From UBA5070 sp035913415 (GTDB lineage: Bacteria > Fibrobacterota > Fibrobacteria > UBA5070), in the NCBI GenBank assembly GCA_035913415.1, contig JAMIIV010000247.1:1-64000 (forward strand): a stretch of DNA of 64,000 nt, read 5' to 3'. The position numbers were made by a program, and so were the translations under genes. Position 1 is the stretch's first letter. Each line of letters opens with the position of its first letter. This document shows positions 37,758-46,111 of this stretch, piece after piece. Below the pieces are notes generated by a model. The model saw only the letters and a list, made by a program, of their open reading frames with translations, made no database searches and was not told the origin of the DNA.

Positions 37758-38217
37758 GATCCACCTCCCGTGGCACGAAAAAACTGACGCCGTGGGGCTG
37801 GAATCCCAGCCCTTCGTAGAAGCGATGGGCGTCCAGACGGTTGCGATTGGAATTGAGGACGAGCTTGTAACAGCCCCGCTCCGAAGCGATGACCATCGCT
37901 TCGCGCATCATGGCCGCTCCGATCCCGCATCCCCGCAGGTCTTGATCCACCACCACGTCCTCGACCACCGCCGAAGGAGCTCCCAGGTGGGCCATGTTGT
38001 CCATCACAAGCAATGCGTAGGTACCGACGACCCGTCCCTCGCGGAGGGCCACGCGGATCTGGTAGTCGGGATACGAAGCGATCCGTTCGAGAACCGCCAA
38101 AGCGGCCTCGTGCGTCAGGATCTGTCCGTCGTCCTGACCCAGTTGCGCGTACAGCGGAAGCAATCCCGGAAGATCCTCCGGTCCCGCCTTGCGGAAGGTG
38201 GTCATGGGCTCGTTCAC
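37750..38217 (-). CDS. GNAT-family N-acetyltransferase in the phn operon
   Basis: 155 residues from GTG 38217 (GTGA overlap with phnE; ribosome site ggaaagg). GNAT motif A is VVDQDLRGCGIGAAMMREAM followed by NRLDAHRFYEGLGF. It sits where phnF lies in E. coli but resembles the aminoalkylphosphonate acetyltransferase PhnO in fold. A role in N-acetylating aminophosphonates is likely from context; the symbol is withheld because sequence alone does not separate PhnO from other GNATs. Confidence 0.82.
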   Translation of the reverse strand: MNEPMTTFRKAGPEDLPGLLPLYAQLGQDDGQILTHEAALAVLERIASYPDYQIRVALREGRVVGTYALLVMDNMAHLGAPSAVVEDVVVDQDLRGCGIGAAMMREAMVIASERGCYKLVLNSNRNRLDAHRFYEGLGFQPHGVSFFVPREVDRA

Positions 38218-39071
38218 GAAGCCTTTCCGCGCACCCAGGCGCTGACACGGTCGATCAAGGCCACGGTGGCCACGATGAGCAGGAGGATGGTGGTGACATC
38301 GCGATTCTCGTAGCTCTTGAGCTTGTCGAACAACAGCATGCCGATGCCGCCGGCGCCCGTGAATCCGAGGATGGTCGCCGATCGCAGGTCCGACTCCAGG
38401 CGATACAACGTCATGGAGACCAGGTACGGGGTGATCTGCGGCACCACGGCGTAGCGGATGATCTTCGGGGACGCCGCGCCGGTGGCGGCAAGCGCGTCGA
38501 TCGGATCCCTGGAGACCCCCTCGATGCCTTCCGAGAACAACTTGATCAGGACGCCCGAGGTGTGCAATCCCAGCGCCAGGATTCCGGGCATGGGGCCCAG
38601 TCCCACCGCCGAGACGAACAACAACGCCCAGATCACTTCGTTGATGGACCGGGTGAAGTTCGCGAACAGGCGCACCGACGAATAGAGGATCGCCCGGAGT
38701 CCCCGCCAGAACGCGGATCTTCCGGGGAAGATGATCTCCAGGGTGTTGCGGGAGGCGAAAAACGAAAGGGCGAAGGCGATGACGACCGACAGCACCAGGG
38801 CCAGCAGCGCCATCTGCACGGTCTCGACCATCGCCAGCAGGTACCTGCCCAGCATCTTCCCGTTGAGACTCGGAGGGAAGAAGCCGCTGTCGGGGATGTC
38901 GGGGTTTCCCCGCAGGTACTCGAGCATGTTCCCGGATCCCGCCCACAGCTCGCCCAACCCCATCCCCGTCTGCTGCCAGCAGACGCCGAACACCACCAAT
39001 CCCGCTGCCAGAAGGCCGACGTTGACCGGGCGCAGCGGATGGGTCCGTTTCCTCAGTTCCTCGCGATCCAT
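38214..39071 (-). CDS. phnE: Phosphonate ABC transporter permease
   Basis: 285 residues with about five to six helices and the permease EAA-type loop DALAATGAASPKIIRYAVVPQITPY. Preceded by FTRSINEVIWALLFVSAVGLGP, typical of PhnE. Inner-membrane channel of the phosphonate importer, working with PhnC and PhnD. Confidence 0.93.
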   Translation of the reverse strand: MDREELRKRTHPLRPVNVGLLAAGLVVFGVCWQQTGMGLGELWAGSGNMLEYLRGNPDIPDSGFFPPSLNGKMLGRYLLAMVETVQMALLALVLSVVIAFALSFFASRNTLEIIFPGRSAFWRGLRAILYSSVRLFANFTRSINEVIWALLFVSAVGLGPMPGILALGLHTSGVLIKLFSEGIEGVSRDPIDALAATGAASPKIIRYAVVPQITPYLVSMTLYRLESDLRSATILGFTGAGGIGMLLFDKLKSYENRDVTTILLLIVATVALIDRVSAWVRGKAS

Positions 39072-39111
39072 CGATCGAACCTCCCGCCCGCCCGCAGGCG
39101 CGCCATGTTCG

Positions 39112-39978
39112 TCACTTCTTGTCCAGGGACTTCTTGAACTCGATCTGTTCGCGAGTGGGGTTGTACGTGGCGTCTTCGGCGCGCTCGTAGCCTGCGATCT
39201 TCAGCTTGGCCAGCACATCCTTGTCCTTCAGCCCCAGGAACGCCTCGCGCAGGGCCTTCTTCAGGCTCTCGGGGAGATCCTTGCGCCAGGCCATGGGCGA
39301 TCCGGGAATCAAGGGGGAGGTCCAGATGATCTGGAAATCCTTTTCGCGGCTCCACATCTTGCCTTCACCGCGCTCCATGTCCAGGTCGTTGGTCGCCGCG
39401 ATGTCGATCTTTCCCGCCTTGACCGAAAGCATGGACGCCTCGTGGGTGCCCGAGTACATCACCTTCGAGAAGTATGCGGCCGGATCGATCTTGCGCTCCT
39501 TCACCAGATAGATGGTGGGCACGAGGGTGCCGGAGGTCGAGTTGGGATCCACGAAGGCCCAGACCTTGCCCTTGGCGGCTTCCAAGGTGTTGATCCCGCT
39601 TCCCTTCTTCGAGATGATCAGCCCGTGGTATCCAGGCTTGCCTTCAGGTCCGAGCTCCACGACGAAGCACTCGGCGTTGGCACGCGTCGCGGCCTCCACA
39701 TACGACTTGGGGCCGAAATAGGCGATGTCGACGTGTTTGAACTGCATCGCCGTGATCACACCCGCGTAGTCGCTGGAATTCTGCAGCTCGACGGGAATGC
39801 CCAGGGTCTTGGTGAGGTGATCGACAAGGCCGTCCCAGCGTTCGGTCTGGTGGGACGAGGATTCCGTCGGAACGACTCCCAGCACCAGCTTCTTCGGCCA
39901 ATCGGCCGGAGGGGCGCCGAAGGCGGATGAAGCGAGGACAACAAGACCGCAGGCGGCGGAAAGGATTCGGTTTCGCAT
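39112..39978 (-). CDS. phnD: Phosphonate ABC transporter substrate-binding protein
   Basis: 288 residues with signal MRNRILSAACGLVVLASSAFG. LVLGVVPTESSSHQTERWDGLVDHL and DIAYFGPKSYVEA are family blocks, and VDPNSTSGTLVPT forms the phosphonate-binding serine/threonine loop. Periplasmic receptor of the importer. Confidence 0.93.
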   Translation of the reverse strand: MRNRILSAACGLVVLASSAFGAPPADWPKKLVLGVVPTESSSHQTERWDGLVDHLTKTLGIPVELQNSSDYAGVITAMQFKHVDIAYFGPKSYVEAATRANAECFVVELGPEGKPGYHGLIISKKGSGINTLEAAKGKVWAFVDPNSTSGTLVPTIYLVKERKIDPAAYFSKVMYSGTHEASMLSVKAGKIDIAATNDLDMERGEGKMWSREKDFQIIWTSPLIPGSPMAWRKDLPESLKKALREAFLGLKDKDVLAKLKIAGYERAEDATYNPTREQIEFKKSLDKK

Positions 39979-40029
39979 GATGGCTCCTGGTGCGAGGGGG
40001 GGTGTGGAGGAGGGAGCGAGGAGGAGATT

Positions 40030-40893
40030 TCAGATGGCGAATGCAGGGCGGTCGGAGGCGGATTCCGGAACATCGGACAGGTCGTCTTCGTCGTCCCGGG
40101 CGCCCCGGTAGATCGCAGCCACCGCTTGGGCGTCCAACCCGGCGGGAGGGCCATCGTAGACGATGCGCCCTTCGTTGAGCCCCACGATCCGGTCCGCGTA
40201 CGCGGTTGCGGCCTCGATGTGGTGCAGGTTGCACACGATGGTGATGCCGTATTCGCGACTGGCGCGCCGGAGCGTCTCCATGACACCCCGGGCCGACTTG
40301 GGGTCCAGGGCCGAAATCGGCTCGTCGGCCAGGATCAGCGACGGCTCCTGGACGATGGCGCGCGCGATCGCCACGCGCTGCTTCTGGCCACCCGAGAGTT
40401 TGTCGCATCGGTCGAGCACGCGATCTTCCAGGCCCACCACCCGAAGGGCCTCCAGGACCCGATCGTACTGGGCGGGAGTGTACCAGCGAAGCAAGGCACG
40501 GAACAGCGGGATCCGGGACAGTTGCCCCGAGGCGACGTTGTGCAGCACCTGCATGCGCCCCACCAGATGGAACGATTGGAAGATGAACGAAATGCGTTCA
40601 CGGAATCGTTCGAGCGATCGCCCGTGGAGGGAAGCTGGGCATTTCCCCAGCACCTCCAAGGTGCCGGAGACGGGAGCCAGACTTCCGTTCAGGGCCAGCA
40701 TCAGGCTGGATTTCCCCGACCCCGAGGGACCAAGGATGGCCAGGAATTGTCCACACGGGACATCCAAGTCCACCTGGCGCACGACCTGCCGCTCCCCGTA
40801 GGCCAAAAGGAGGGAGCGGGCCCGGATCACGAATCCGCCGTCTTCACGGCAATCCTGGCGGGGCTGTATCGCGGTGGTCGGGATCATGGGCAT
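40030..40893 (-). CDS. phnC: Phosphonate ABC transporter ATP-binding protein
   Basis: About 287 residues from ATG 40893; ATG 40887 or GTG 40830 are alternatives and none has a strong ribosome site. Walker A GPSGSGKSS, IFQSFHLVGRMQVLHNVASGQL (a PhnC hallmark), signature LSGGQKQRVAIARA, Walker B LILADEPISALD. First gene of a 12-gene leftward operon. No convincing Pho box is visible upstream. Confidence 0.93.
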   Translation of the reverse strand: MPMIPTTAIQPRQDCREDGGFVIRARSLLLAYGERQVVRQVDLDVPCGQFLAILGPSGSGKSSLMLALNGSLAPVSGTLEVLGKCPASLHGRSLERFRERISFIFQSFHLVGRMQVLHNVASGQLSRIPLFRALLRWYTPAQYDRVLEALRVVGLEDRVLDRCDKLSGGQKQRVAIARAIVQEPSLILADEPISALDPKSARGVMETLRRASREYGITIVCNLHHIEAATAYADRIVGLNEGRIVYDGPPAGLDAQAVAAIYRGARDDEDDLSDVPESASDRPAFAI

Positions 40894-40966
40894 CAAAGAT
40901 CGGGCTTGGGTGTTTCACCTTCGTTGATGGAGTGTGGCATCGATCTTTCATTCCTCTCCGATTCCC

Positions 40967-40994
40967 TGTAACCTCGATGCCCCGACAGGTATCC
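40967..40994 (+). promoter_or_regulatory. ECF-type promoter of the TauE-family gene
   Basis: TGTAACC (40967-40973), 16 bp, TATCC (40990-40994), 10 bp before ATG 41005. Member of the same two-block promoter set. Confidence 0.5.
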
Positions 40995-41004
40995 TTCAAT
41001 CATC

Positions 41005-41760
41005 ATGTGCCCCTTTTTCCACTACACCTGGCTCTCGTCGCTCCTCTTCCTGCTCTCGGGAGTCTCCCTGGGGGCCCTGGGCGCGGGAGGATCCCTCCTG
41101 GCCCTTCCCATCTTCGTGCACGTATTGGGCTTGCCTCTCCACCTCGCGATTCCCGCCACGGCCGGAACCATCGCGGTCGCCTCGGCATCTGGGGCCTGGG
41201 ATGCCTGGCGTTCAGGACGACTGGACAAAGACGTCGCCTTGCGCTTTGGGATTCCGGGTGTGCTCTTGGCCTTGGCGGCTTCGTTCGCCGTTCCGCTGAT
41301 CCCGGAAATGGTGCTTACAGGGCTTTTCGTGGCACTGCTGTTGATCGCCGGAATCCGACTGGTGGTGGGCAACGATACACCATCATCCTCCGGATCCCGC
41401 ACCTGGAGGCTCCCCGTGGCCGGAGCGGTGACCGGTGCCGCCACGGGCCTCCTGGGTGTCGGCGGAGGCTTCCTCGCCACGCCGGCGCTGATCCTGGAAG
41501 GCGGGCTTTCCGCCGCCGCCGCCGCGCCGGTGTCGCTTCTGACCATGGCATTCAACGCAAGCGCAAGTCTGGTGGGCCACATCGCGCAGGGCACCTTCCG
41601 CTGGACTCTTGTGCTGCCCGCCTTGATCGCCGTCATGCTGGGGATGGAACTGGGAACGGTGCTGGGGCGTCGCGCCTCGCCTCGGGTGTTGCGCCTGGTG
41701 CTGGGCGCGTTGGTGCTGGGCGTCGCCCTGTTCACCACCTGGTCGACCTGGATTCGCTGA
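41005..41760 (+). CDS. TauE/SafE-family sulfite exporter-like protein
   Basis: 251 residues, about eight helices in two repeats. SGVSLGALGAGGSLLALPIFVHVLG and AATGLLGVGGGFLATPALIL are the duplicated glycine-rich TauE motifs. The family moves sulfite, sulfonates or sulfoacetate. Its ECF-type promoter suggests a role in sulfur/thiol metabolism rather than in the divergent phn operon. Confidence 0.88.
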   Translation: MCPFFHYTWLSSLLFLLSGVSLGALGAGGSLLALPIFVHVLGLPLHLAIPATAGTIAVASASGAWDAWRSGRLDKDVALRFGIPGVLLALAASFAVPLIPEMVLTGLFVALLLIAGIRLVVGNDTPSSSGSRTWRLPVAGAVTGAATGLLGVGGGFLATPALILEGGLSAAAAAPVSLLTMAFNASASLVGHIAQGTFRWTLVLPALIAVMLGMELGTVLGRRASPRVLRLVLGALVLGVALFTTWSTWIR

Positions 41761-41769
41761 CGCTTTTTG

Positions 41770-42276
41770 TCATGGACGGAGGATCACCACCGTCCCCACG
41801 CGCGTGACGCTCCAGACGGAATCGATGCCGTCGTCGGTGAGGGCGACGCAGCCCCACGTCCAATCGGTCTGGAGGGCCCGCGCTCCCCAACGTCCCATCC
41901 CCTTCGGCAGACCATGGAGCATGATGTCGCCGCCGGGCGCACAGCCTGCGGCCCTTGCCTCGCGCCTGTCGGCCGCGGAAGGATACCCGATGCGCAGGGA
42001 GCGGTGGTACTGGGACTGGTCGTTTCGGAAGTCGATCCGGTAACGCCCTTCGGGAGTCTTCCGATCTCCCTCGCATCGTTTGTCACCTCTCGGCACTTCA
42101 CCCAAGGCGATCCGACTGACCTGGATCACGCGCCCGGATCGGTAGACGGACAGTTCCCGCTTGGCCTTGTTCACCACGATCGAATCGGCTGGCTCCCCCC
42201 TTCGGGGACGCACCGACTCGCTCGGTGTTTCTGCCATCCCGAACACTCCCCACAGCAACCATACGAGCCATGCCAT
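41770..42276 (-). CDS. L,D-transpeptidase, copy 2
   Basis: 168 residues from ATG 42276, chosen because GGGAG lies about 8 nt upstream and a signal peptide (AWLVWLLWGVFGMA) follows directly. YkuD domain: GDRKTPEGRYRIDFRN, IMLHGLPKG and the catalytic TWGCVALTDDG. Periplasmic cross-linking of peptidoglycan or attachment of proteins. Strongly similar to the next gene upstream; only about 145 bp separate the two. Confidence 0.88.
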   Translation of the reverse strand: MAWLVWLLWGVFGMAETPSESVRPRRGEPADSIVVNKAKRELSVYRSGRVIQVSRIALGEVPRGDKRCEGDRKTPEGRYRIDFRNDQSQYHRSLRIGYPSAADRREARAAGCAPGGDIMLHGLPKGMGRWGARALQTDWTWGCVALTDDGIDSVWSVTRVGTVVILRP

Positions 42277-42421
42277 CGCGCTCTCCCGCATCAAGTGAAG
42301 GGTCTTGATTCGAGGATACGCCGGTGGCGATGGCCCATGGTTCGAGAACCATCAGGGGATTGTCAGGGTTTCGTATGCCGGAATCGCAAACCCCGGAGCG
42401 GACGCTTCGCGAGTCCAGCCG

Positions 42422-42919
42422 CTACGGATGAACGACGACGATCGTACCCACGCGGGCAACGCTCCAGACCGAATCCATTCCCTCGTTCGTGAGAGCCACG
42501 CACCCGGCGGTCCAATCTCTCAAAACGCTTTCGACGCCCCAATCTGGCATGCTGTTGGGCGACCCGTGGATCATGATCTCTCCACCCGGATCGCACCCCG
42601 CGGCACGGGACTCGCGACGATCGGCCGCGGAGGGATAGGAGATGCGCAAGGACAGATGGTACAGAGATTGGGGGTTGCGAAAATTGATCTTGTACCGGCC
42701 TTCCGGAGTCTTCCGATCGCCCTGGCAAAGTTTGTCCCCCTCCGCATCTCTGGCGAGGGCGATGCGACTAGCCTGGGTCACCTGTCCGCCTTTGTAGACG
42801 CGCAGCTCTCGCTGCGCCTTCCACACCACGATCGAATCGGCCAGGGCCGGAGTCACCTCCTCCTGGGCAAGAGTCGCCGCTCCCAACAGAACCAGAATCG
42901 ATCCCGCGAACCGCAACAT
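42422..42919 (-). CDS. L,D-transpeptidase, copy 1
   Basis: 165 residues from ATG 42919 (ribosome site gggagg). Signal MLRFAGSILVLLGAATLAQ. YkuD domain with GDRKTPEGRYKINFRN, IMIHGSPNSM and catalytic TAGCVALTNEG. Tandem duplicate of the gene at 41770-42276; the pair shares most of the catalytic region. Confidence 0.9.
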   Translation of the reverse strand: MLRFAGSILVLLGAATLAQEEVTPALADSIVVWKAQRELRVYKGGQVTQASRIALARDAEGDKLCQGDRKTPEGRYKINFRNPQSLYHLSLRISYPSAADRRESRAAGCDPGGEIMIHGSPNSMPDWGVESVLRDWTAGCVALTNEGMDSVWSVARVGTIVVVHP

Positions 42920-43056
42920 GAGCGCCTCCCGATAGGTGTGACTCCTACAGGAACCTACGGCGGGAACGAGTGTCGGGGGTGCGAATGGCATGAGAGATCT
43001 GCAAGGGATGTGTCTGGAGTGATGCAGGTCACAACCGAAACGCCCCGGTGCCATTT

Positions 43057-43073
43057 GGATGTATATTACACCC
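43057..43073. promoter_or_regulatory. 17-bp palindromic operator, site A
   Basis: GGATGT-ATATT-ACACCC, 5 of 6 arm positions paired, 38 bp before the NifX-like start. One of five good copies of GGATGy-N5-rCATCC in the window, nearly all at ORP-like or redox genes. It sits in a locally AT-rich stretch likely to contain the -10 region. Confidence 0.62.
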
Positions 43074-43111
43074 TATTAATGCTGTGCACGCCACAACCCG
43101 GGAGCTCCACC

Positions 43112-43474
43112 ATGAAAATCGCCATTCCCACCTCCGGACACGATCTCGACGCCCCGTTGGATGGCCGCTTGGGGCGTGCCGAGCGCTTCCTGGTGATCGA
43201 CGCCACCGACCTGACCTGGGAAGTGGTGGACAACACCGCCCAATCCCAGGCCAGTCAAGGTGCGGGCATCCAGGCGGCCCAGGCGCTGATCAAGGCCGGT
43301 GCCACCCGCGTGATCGCCACCCATTGCGGGCCGAAGGCATTCGCCATGTTCCAGGCCGCGGGAGTGGAGGTGTACCAAAGCGATGCGGGCCGACTACGGG
43401 GCATCCTGGAGGCATTCCTGACCGGGGGACTGCCACGTTTGAGCGGACCCGACCATCCCGGCCACGCCGCGTGA
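43112..43474 (+). CDS. NifX/NifB-type cluster-binding protein (ORP-like)
   Basis: 120 residues, one dinitrogenase iron-molybdenum cofactor-type domain: MKIAIPTSGHDLDAPLDGRLGRAERFLVID and HCGPKAFAMFQAAGVEVY. The family includes the orange protein (ORP) of Desulfovibrio, which holds a Mo-Cu-S cluster. First gene of an operon with two ferredoxin-MinD ATPases, DUF89 and an Mrp fusion, the composition of ORP clusters. Stop overlaps the next GTG start. Confidence 0.88.
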   Translation: MKIAIPTSGHDLDAPLDGRLGRAERFLVIDATDLTWEVVDNTAQSQASQGAGIQAAQALIKAGATRVIATHCGPKAFAMFQAAGVEVYQSDAGRLRGILEAFLTGGLPRLSGPDHPGHAA

Positions 43475-44331
43475 GGATCGCGGTCGCCTCCGGCAAAGGG
43501 GGAACGGGAAAGACCACCGTTTCCATCGCCTTGGCGCTGGCCAACCGCGACCGTGTCCGCCTGGTGGACTGCGATGTCGAGGAGCCCAACGCCCATCTGT
43601 TCCTGCCCGGGCGGGAAGTCGCCACCACCGAGGTCACAGCCTCCGTCCCTCGCGTGGACCCTTCGCTTTGCACGCAATGCGGCCTCTGCGTCGATTTCTG
43701 TCAATACAACGCGCTGGCCGTGGCCGGACCCGCGGGCTTGATGGTCTTTCCCGAACTCTGCCACGACTGCGGAGGCTGCGTCCTGGTCTGCCCGCAGCAT
43801 GCCTTGAGCGCATCCCCCGTCGCTCGCGGTACGGTCACGACCACCCTTCACGATGCCACCCTTGAATTGGTCACCGGAAGACTGGCGGTGGGAAGTCCTT
43901 CGGCGCCCACGGTGATCCGCGCCACCATCCGAACCGCCCCCCTGCACGCTCGCCCCGTGGAGATCCTGGACGCTCCTCCCGGTACGGCCTGTTCCTTCGC
44001 CACCACGGTCCAAGCCGCCGACTTCTGCCTGTTCGTCACCGACCCCACTCCGTTCGGCTTGCATGACATGCGCCTGGCGCTCGAGGCCATCCGTGGCATG
44101 GGGCTTCCGTGCGCGGCGGTCGTGAATCGCTCCACCGGACTGGATGATCTGGCCGCTTCCACCTGCGCCGAGCTGGGTCTGCCCATCCTCCTGCGCATTC
44201 CCGAGAGCCGGACCATCGCCGAGGCCTACGCCCGCGGCGGAACCCTCCTGGGCACGGATCCCACCTGGAAGGACCGGCTGCGGACCCTGTTCGACACCAT
44301 CGTCGCCTCGACCTCCTGGACTTCCCCATGA
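43471..44331 (+). CDS. MinD-superfamily P-loop ATPase with inserted ferredoxin domain (first)
   Basis: 286 residues from GTG 43471. Deviant Walker A ASGKGGTGKTT at the start; two 4Fe-4S motifs inserted near residues 68-105 (CTQCGLCVDFCQ, CHDCGGCVLVCP); ATPase resumes with LDAPPGTACSF. Related to DVU2103/DVU2104 of the ORP complex. Probably assembles or inserts a metal-sulfur cluster in the NifX-like protein. Confidence 0.9.
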   Translation: MRIAVASGKGGTGKTTVSIALALANRDRVRLVDCDVEEPNAHLFLPGREVATTEVTASVPRVDPSLCTQCGLCVDFCQYNALAVAGPAGLMVFPELCHDCGGCVLVCPQHALSASPVARGTVTTTLHDATLELVTGRLAVGSPSAPTVIRATIRTAPLHARPVEILDAPPGTACSFATTVQAADFCLFVTDPTPFGLHDMRLALEAIRGMGLPCAAVVNRSTGLDDLAASTCAELGLPILLRIPESRTIAEAYARGGTLLGTDPTWKDRLRTLFDTIVASTSWTSP

Positions 44332-45212
44332 ACGCACCCCTGGAACTCGTCGTCCTCAGTGGAAAAGGCGGCACCGGCAAGACGTCCCTCACTGCGGCCT
44401 TCGCCATGTTCGCCAACAACACCATCGTCGCCGACGGAGACGTGGACGCGGCCAACCTCCACCTGCTTCTGGATCCCACCCCTAGACGCACCGGAGAGTT
44501 CGTCGGCGGGCACGAAGCGTCCATTCGCACCGCCGACTGCACCTCGTGCGGCAAGTGCATCGAGCTGTGCCGCTTCGGCGCCATCGAGGAGGTCGACGGA
44601 TGGCCGACCATCACCCATTGCGAAGGATGCGGCGTCTGTGTCGCATTCTGTCCAAGCGGAGCGATCGACTGGACACCCGCCACGACCGGATCCTGGATGG
44701 TCTCCGACAGTCGGGCGGGGATCCTGGTGCATGCGCGCTTGCGACCGGGCGCCGAAAATTCGGGAAAACTGGTCGCCATGGTCCGCGACCTGGCGCGCGA
44801 GGAAGCCACGAAGTCCCATGCCGGCACCATCCTGGTCGACGGGCCTCCCGGGATCGGCTGTCCGGCCATCGCATCCCTCTCCGGGACCCACGCCGCCGTG
44901 ATCGTCACCGAGCCCACCCCTTCGGGTATCCACGACCTGCAGCGGGTACTCGACCTGTGCGCGCATTTTCGCGTACGTGCCGGGATCGTGGTCAACAAGG
45001 CCGACCTCAACAACGATGCGACCACGACCATCGGCGTGCTGGCGACCGAGCGGGGCCTTCCGCTTCTGGGAACCCTGCCGTACGACCCCCTGTTCACCGA
45101 CGCGCAGAGGGCCGGACTCCCGGTGCCGCTTTTCCAACCGAACCATTCGCTGACCGCACGCCTCCAAACCCTCTGGACGGCCGTCGAAACCTGGAGCCGA
45201 ACACCCCGATGA
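44328..45212 (+). CDS. MinD-superfamily P-loop ATPase with inserted ferredoxin domain (second)
   Basis: 294 residues. Walker A LSGKGGTGKTS, ferredoxin motifs CTSCGKCIELCR and CEGCGVCVAFCP, then VDGPPGIGCP. Paralogue of the preceding gene; such pairs likely form a heterodimer. Overlaps both neighbours by 4 bp. Confidence 0.91.
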   Translation: MNAPLELVVLSGKGGTGKTSLTAAFAMFANNTIVADGDVDAANLHLLLDPTPRRTGEFVGGHEASIRTADCTSCGKCIELCRFGAIEEVDGWPTITHCEGCGVCVAFCPSGAIDWTPATTGSWMVSDSRAGILVHARLRPGAENSGKLVAMVRDLAREEATKSHAGTILVDGPPGIGCPAIASLSGTHAAVIVTEPTPSGIHDLQRVLDLCAHFRVRAGIVVNKADLNNDATTTIGVLATERGLPLLGTLPYDPLFTDAQRAGLPVPLFQPNHSLTARLQTLWTAVETWSRTPR

Positions 45213-46108
45213 AGCACGCGCCCCTTCCTCCTGCCTGCCACCCCTGCATCTTGCGCCAGGCCCTCCGGACAGCCCAGATCACCGGACTCGACGAGGTCGA
45301 CCAGTCCCGCGTTCTGCGCACCGTCCACGATGCCCTGGCATCGGAGGGCAACCACCCCACCACAGCCCAGCACATCGGTCGCAACGTGGCAGACCAAGCC
45401 TTGCTTCTGGGAGGCCTCCCCCCCGAGCACGACCCGTACCTCGAACTGAAACGGCGCTCCAACCGGCTGGCGCTGTCGTGTGTGCCCGCCCTGCGGCAAC
45501 GCATCCGCCAGGAATCCGATCCCCTGGCCGCGGCGTTGCGCGTCGCGGCGGCGGGCAACATCATCGATTTCGGCGCCAAGGACCACGGGGACCTCGATCT
45601 GGAGCGCGAGCTGAACGGGCTGTGGACCCAGCCCTTCGGGCGCTTCGACCTCGAATCCTTCCGCCAGCGGCTCGGCTCGGCCAACGAGATGCTCTACATC
45701 TGCGACAACGCCGGCGAGATCGTGTTCGACCAGCTCCTGATGGAAACGCTTCTGGCCATCCGACCAACCCTGCGCATCCACGCCGCACTTCGCGAAATGC
45801 CGATCATCAACGACGCCACCCTGGCCGACGGCCGCGAAATCGGCCTGGACCGGCAGGCACACCTGCTCTCCAGCGGGAGCCGGGTCGCTGGCACGTTCCT
45901 GGACGAGACCACTGCGGAATTCCAATCCCTGTTCGCCCGTGCCGACATCGTCGTGAGCAAGGGGCAGGGAAATTTCGGCACGCTTCAGCGAAACAGCGAT
46001 CCTCGCGTCTTCTTCATCCTGCGCGTGAAGTGCGCCCCCGTCGCCGCGACCACGAAACACCCCCTGGACAGCCTCCTCGTGCTCCAGGGCACAACCTCCC
46101 GGATCTGA
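45209..46108 (+). CDS. DUF89 family metal-dependent phosphatase-like protein
   Basis: 299 residues. N-terminal CHPCILRQAL (CX2C) and the DUF89 core YICDNAGEIVFDQLLME with SKGQGNFGTL. DUF89 proteins are Mn/Ni-dependent damage-control phosphatases in other contexts; the bacterial Cys-containing branch is uncharacterised. Embedded in the ORP-like operon with a 4-bp overlap at the start. Confidence 0.86.
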   Translation: MKHAPLPPACHPCILRQALRTAQITGLDEVDQSRVLRTVHDALASEGNHPTTAQHIGRNVADQALLLGGLPPEHDPYLELKRRSNRLALSCVPALRQRIRQESDPLAAALRVAAAGNIIDFGAKDHGDLDLERELNGLWTQPFGRFDLESFRQRLGSANEMLYICDNAGEIVFDQLLMETLLAIRPTLRIHAALREMPIINDATLADGREIGLDRQAHLLSSGSRVAGTFLDETTAEFQSLFARADIVVSKGQGNFGTLQRNSDPRVFFILRVKCAPVAATTKHPLDSLLVLQGTTSRI

Positions 46109-46111
46109 ACC

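Noticed and set aside
40894..41004. Pho box upstream of phnC
   Set aside because: CTGT-like pieces occur, but no pair of CTGTCAT-type repeats at an 11-bp period can be seen on the phnC strand.
43000..43056. Sigma-54 promoter for the ORP-like operon, as known in Desulfovibrio
   Set aside because: The nearest TGGCA...TGC pair (about 42985-43005) has 12 rather than 10 bases between GG and GC, and no sigma-54 activator gene is in the window.
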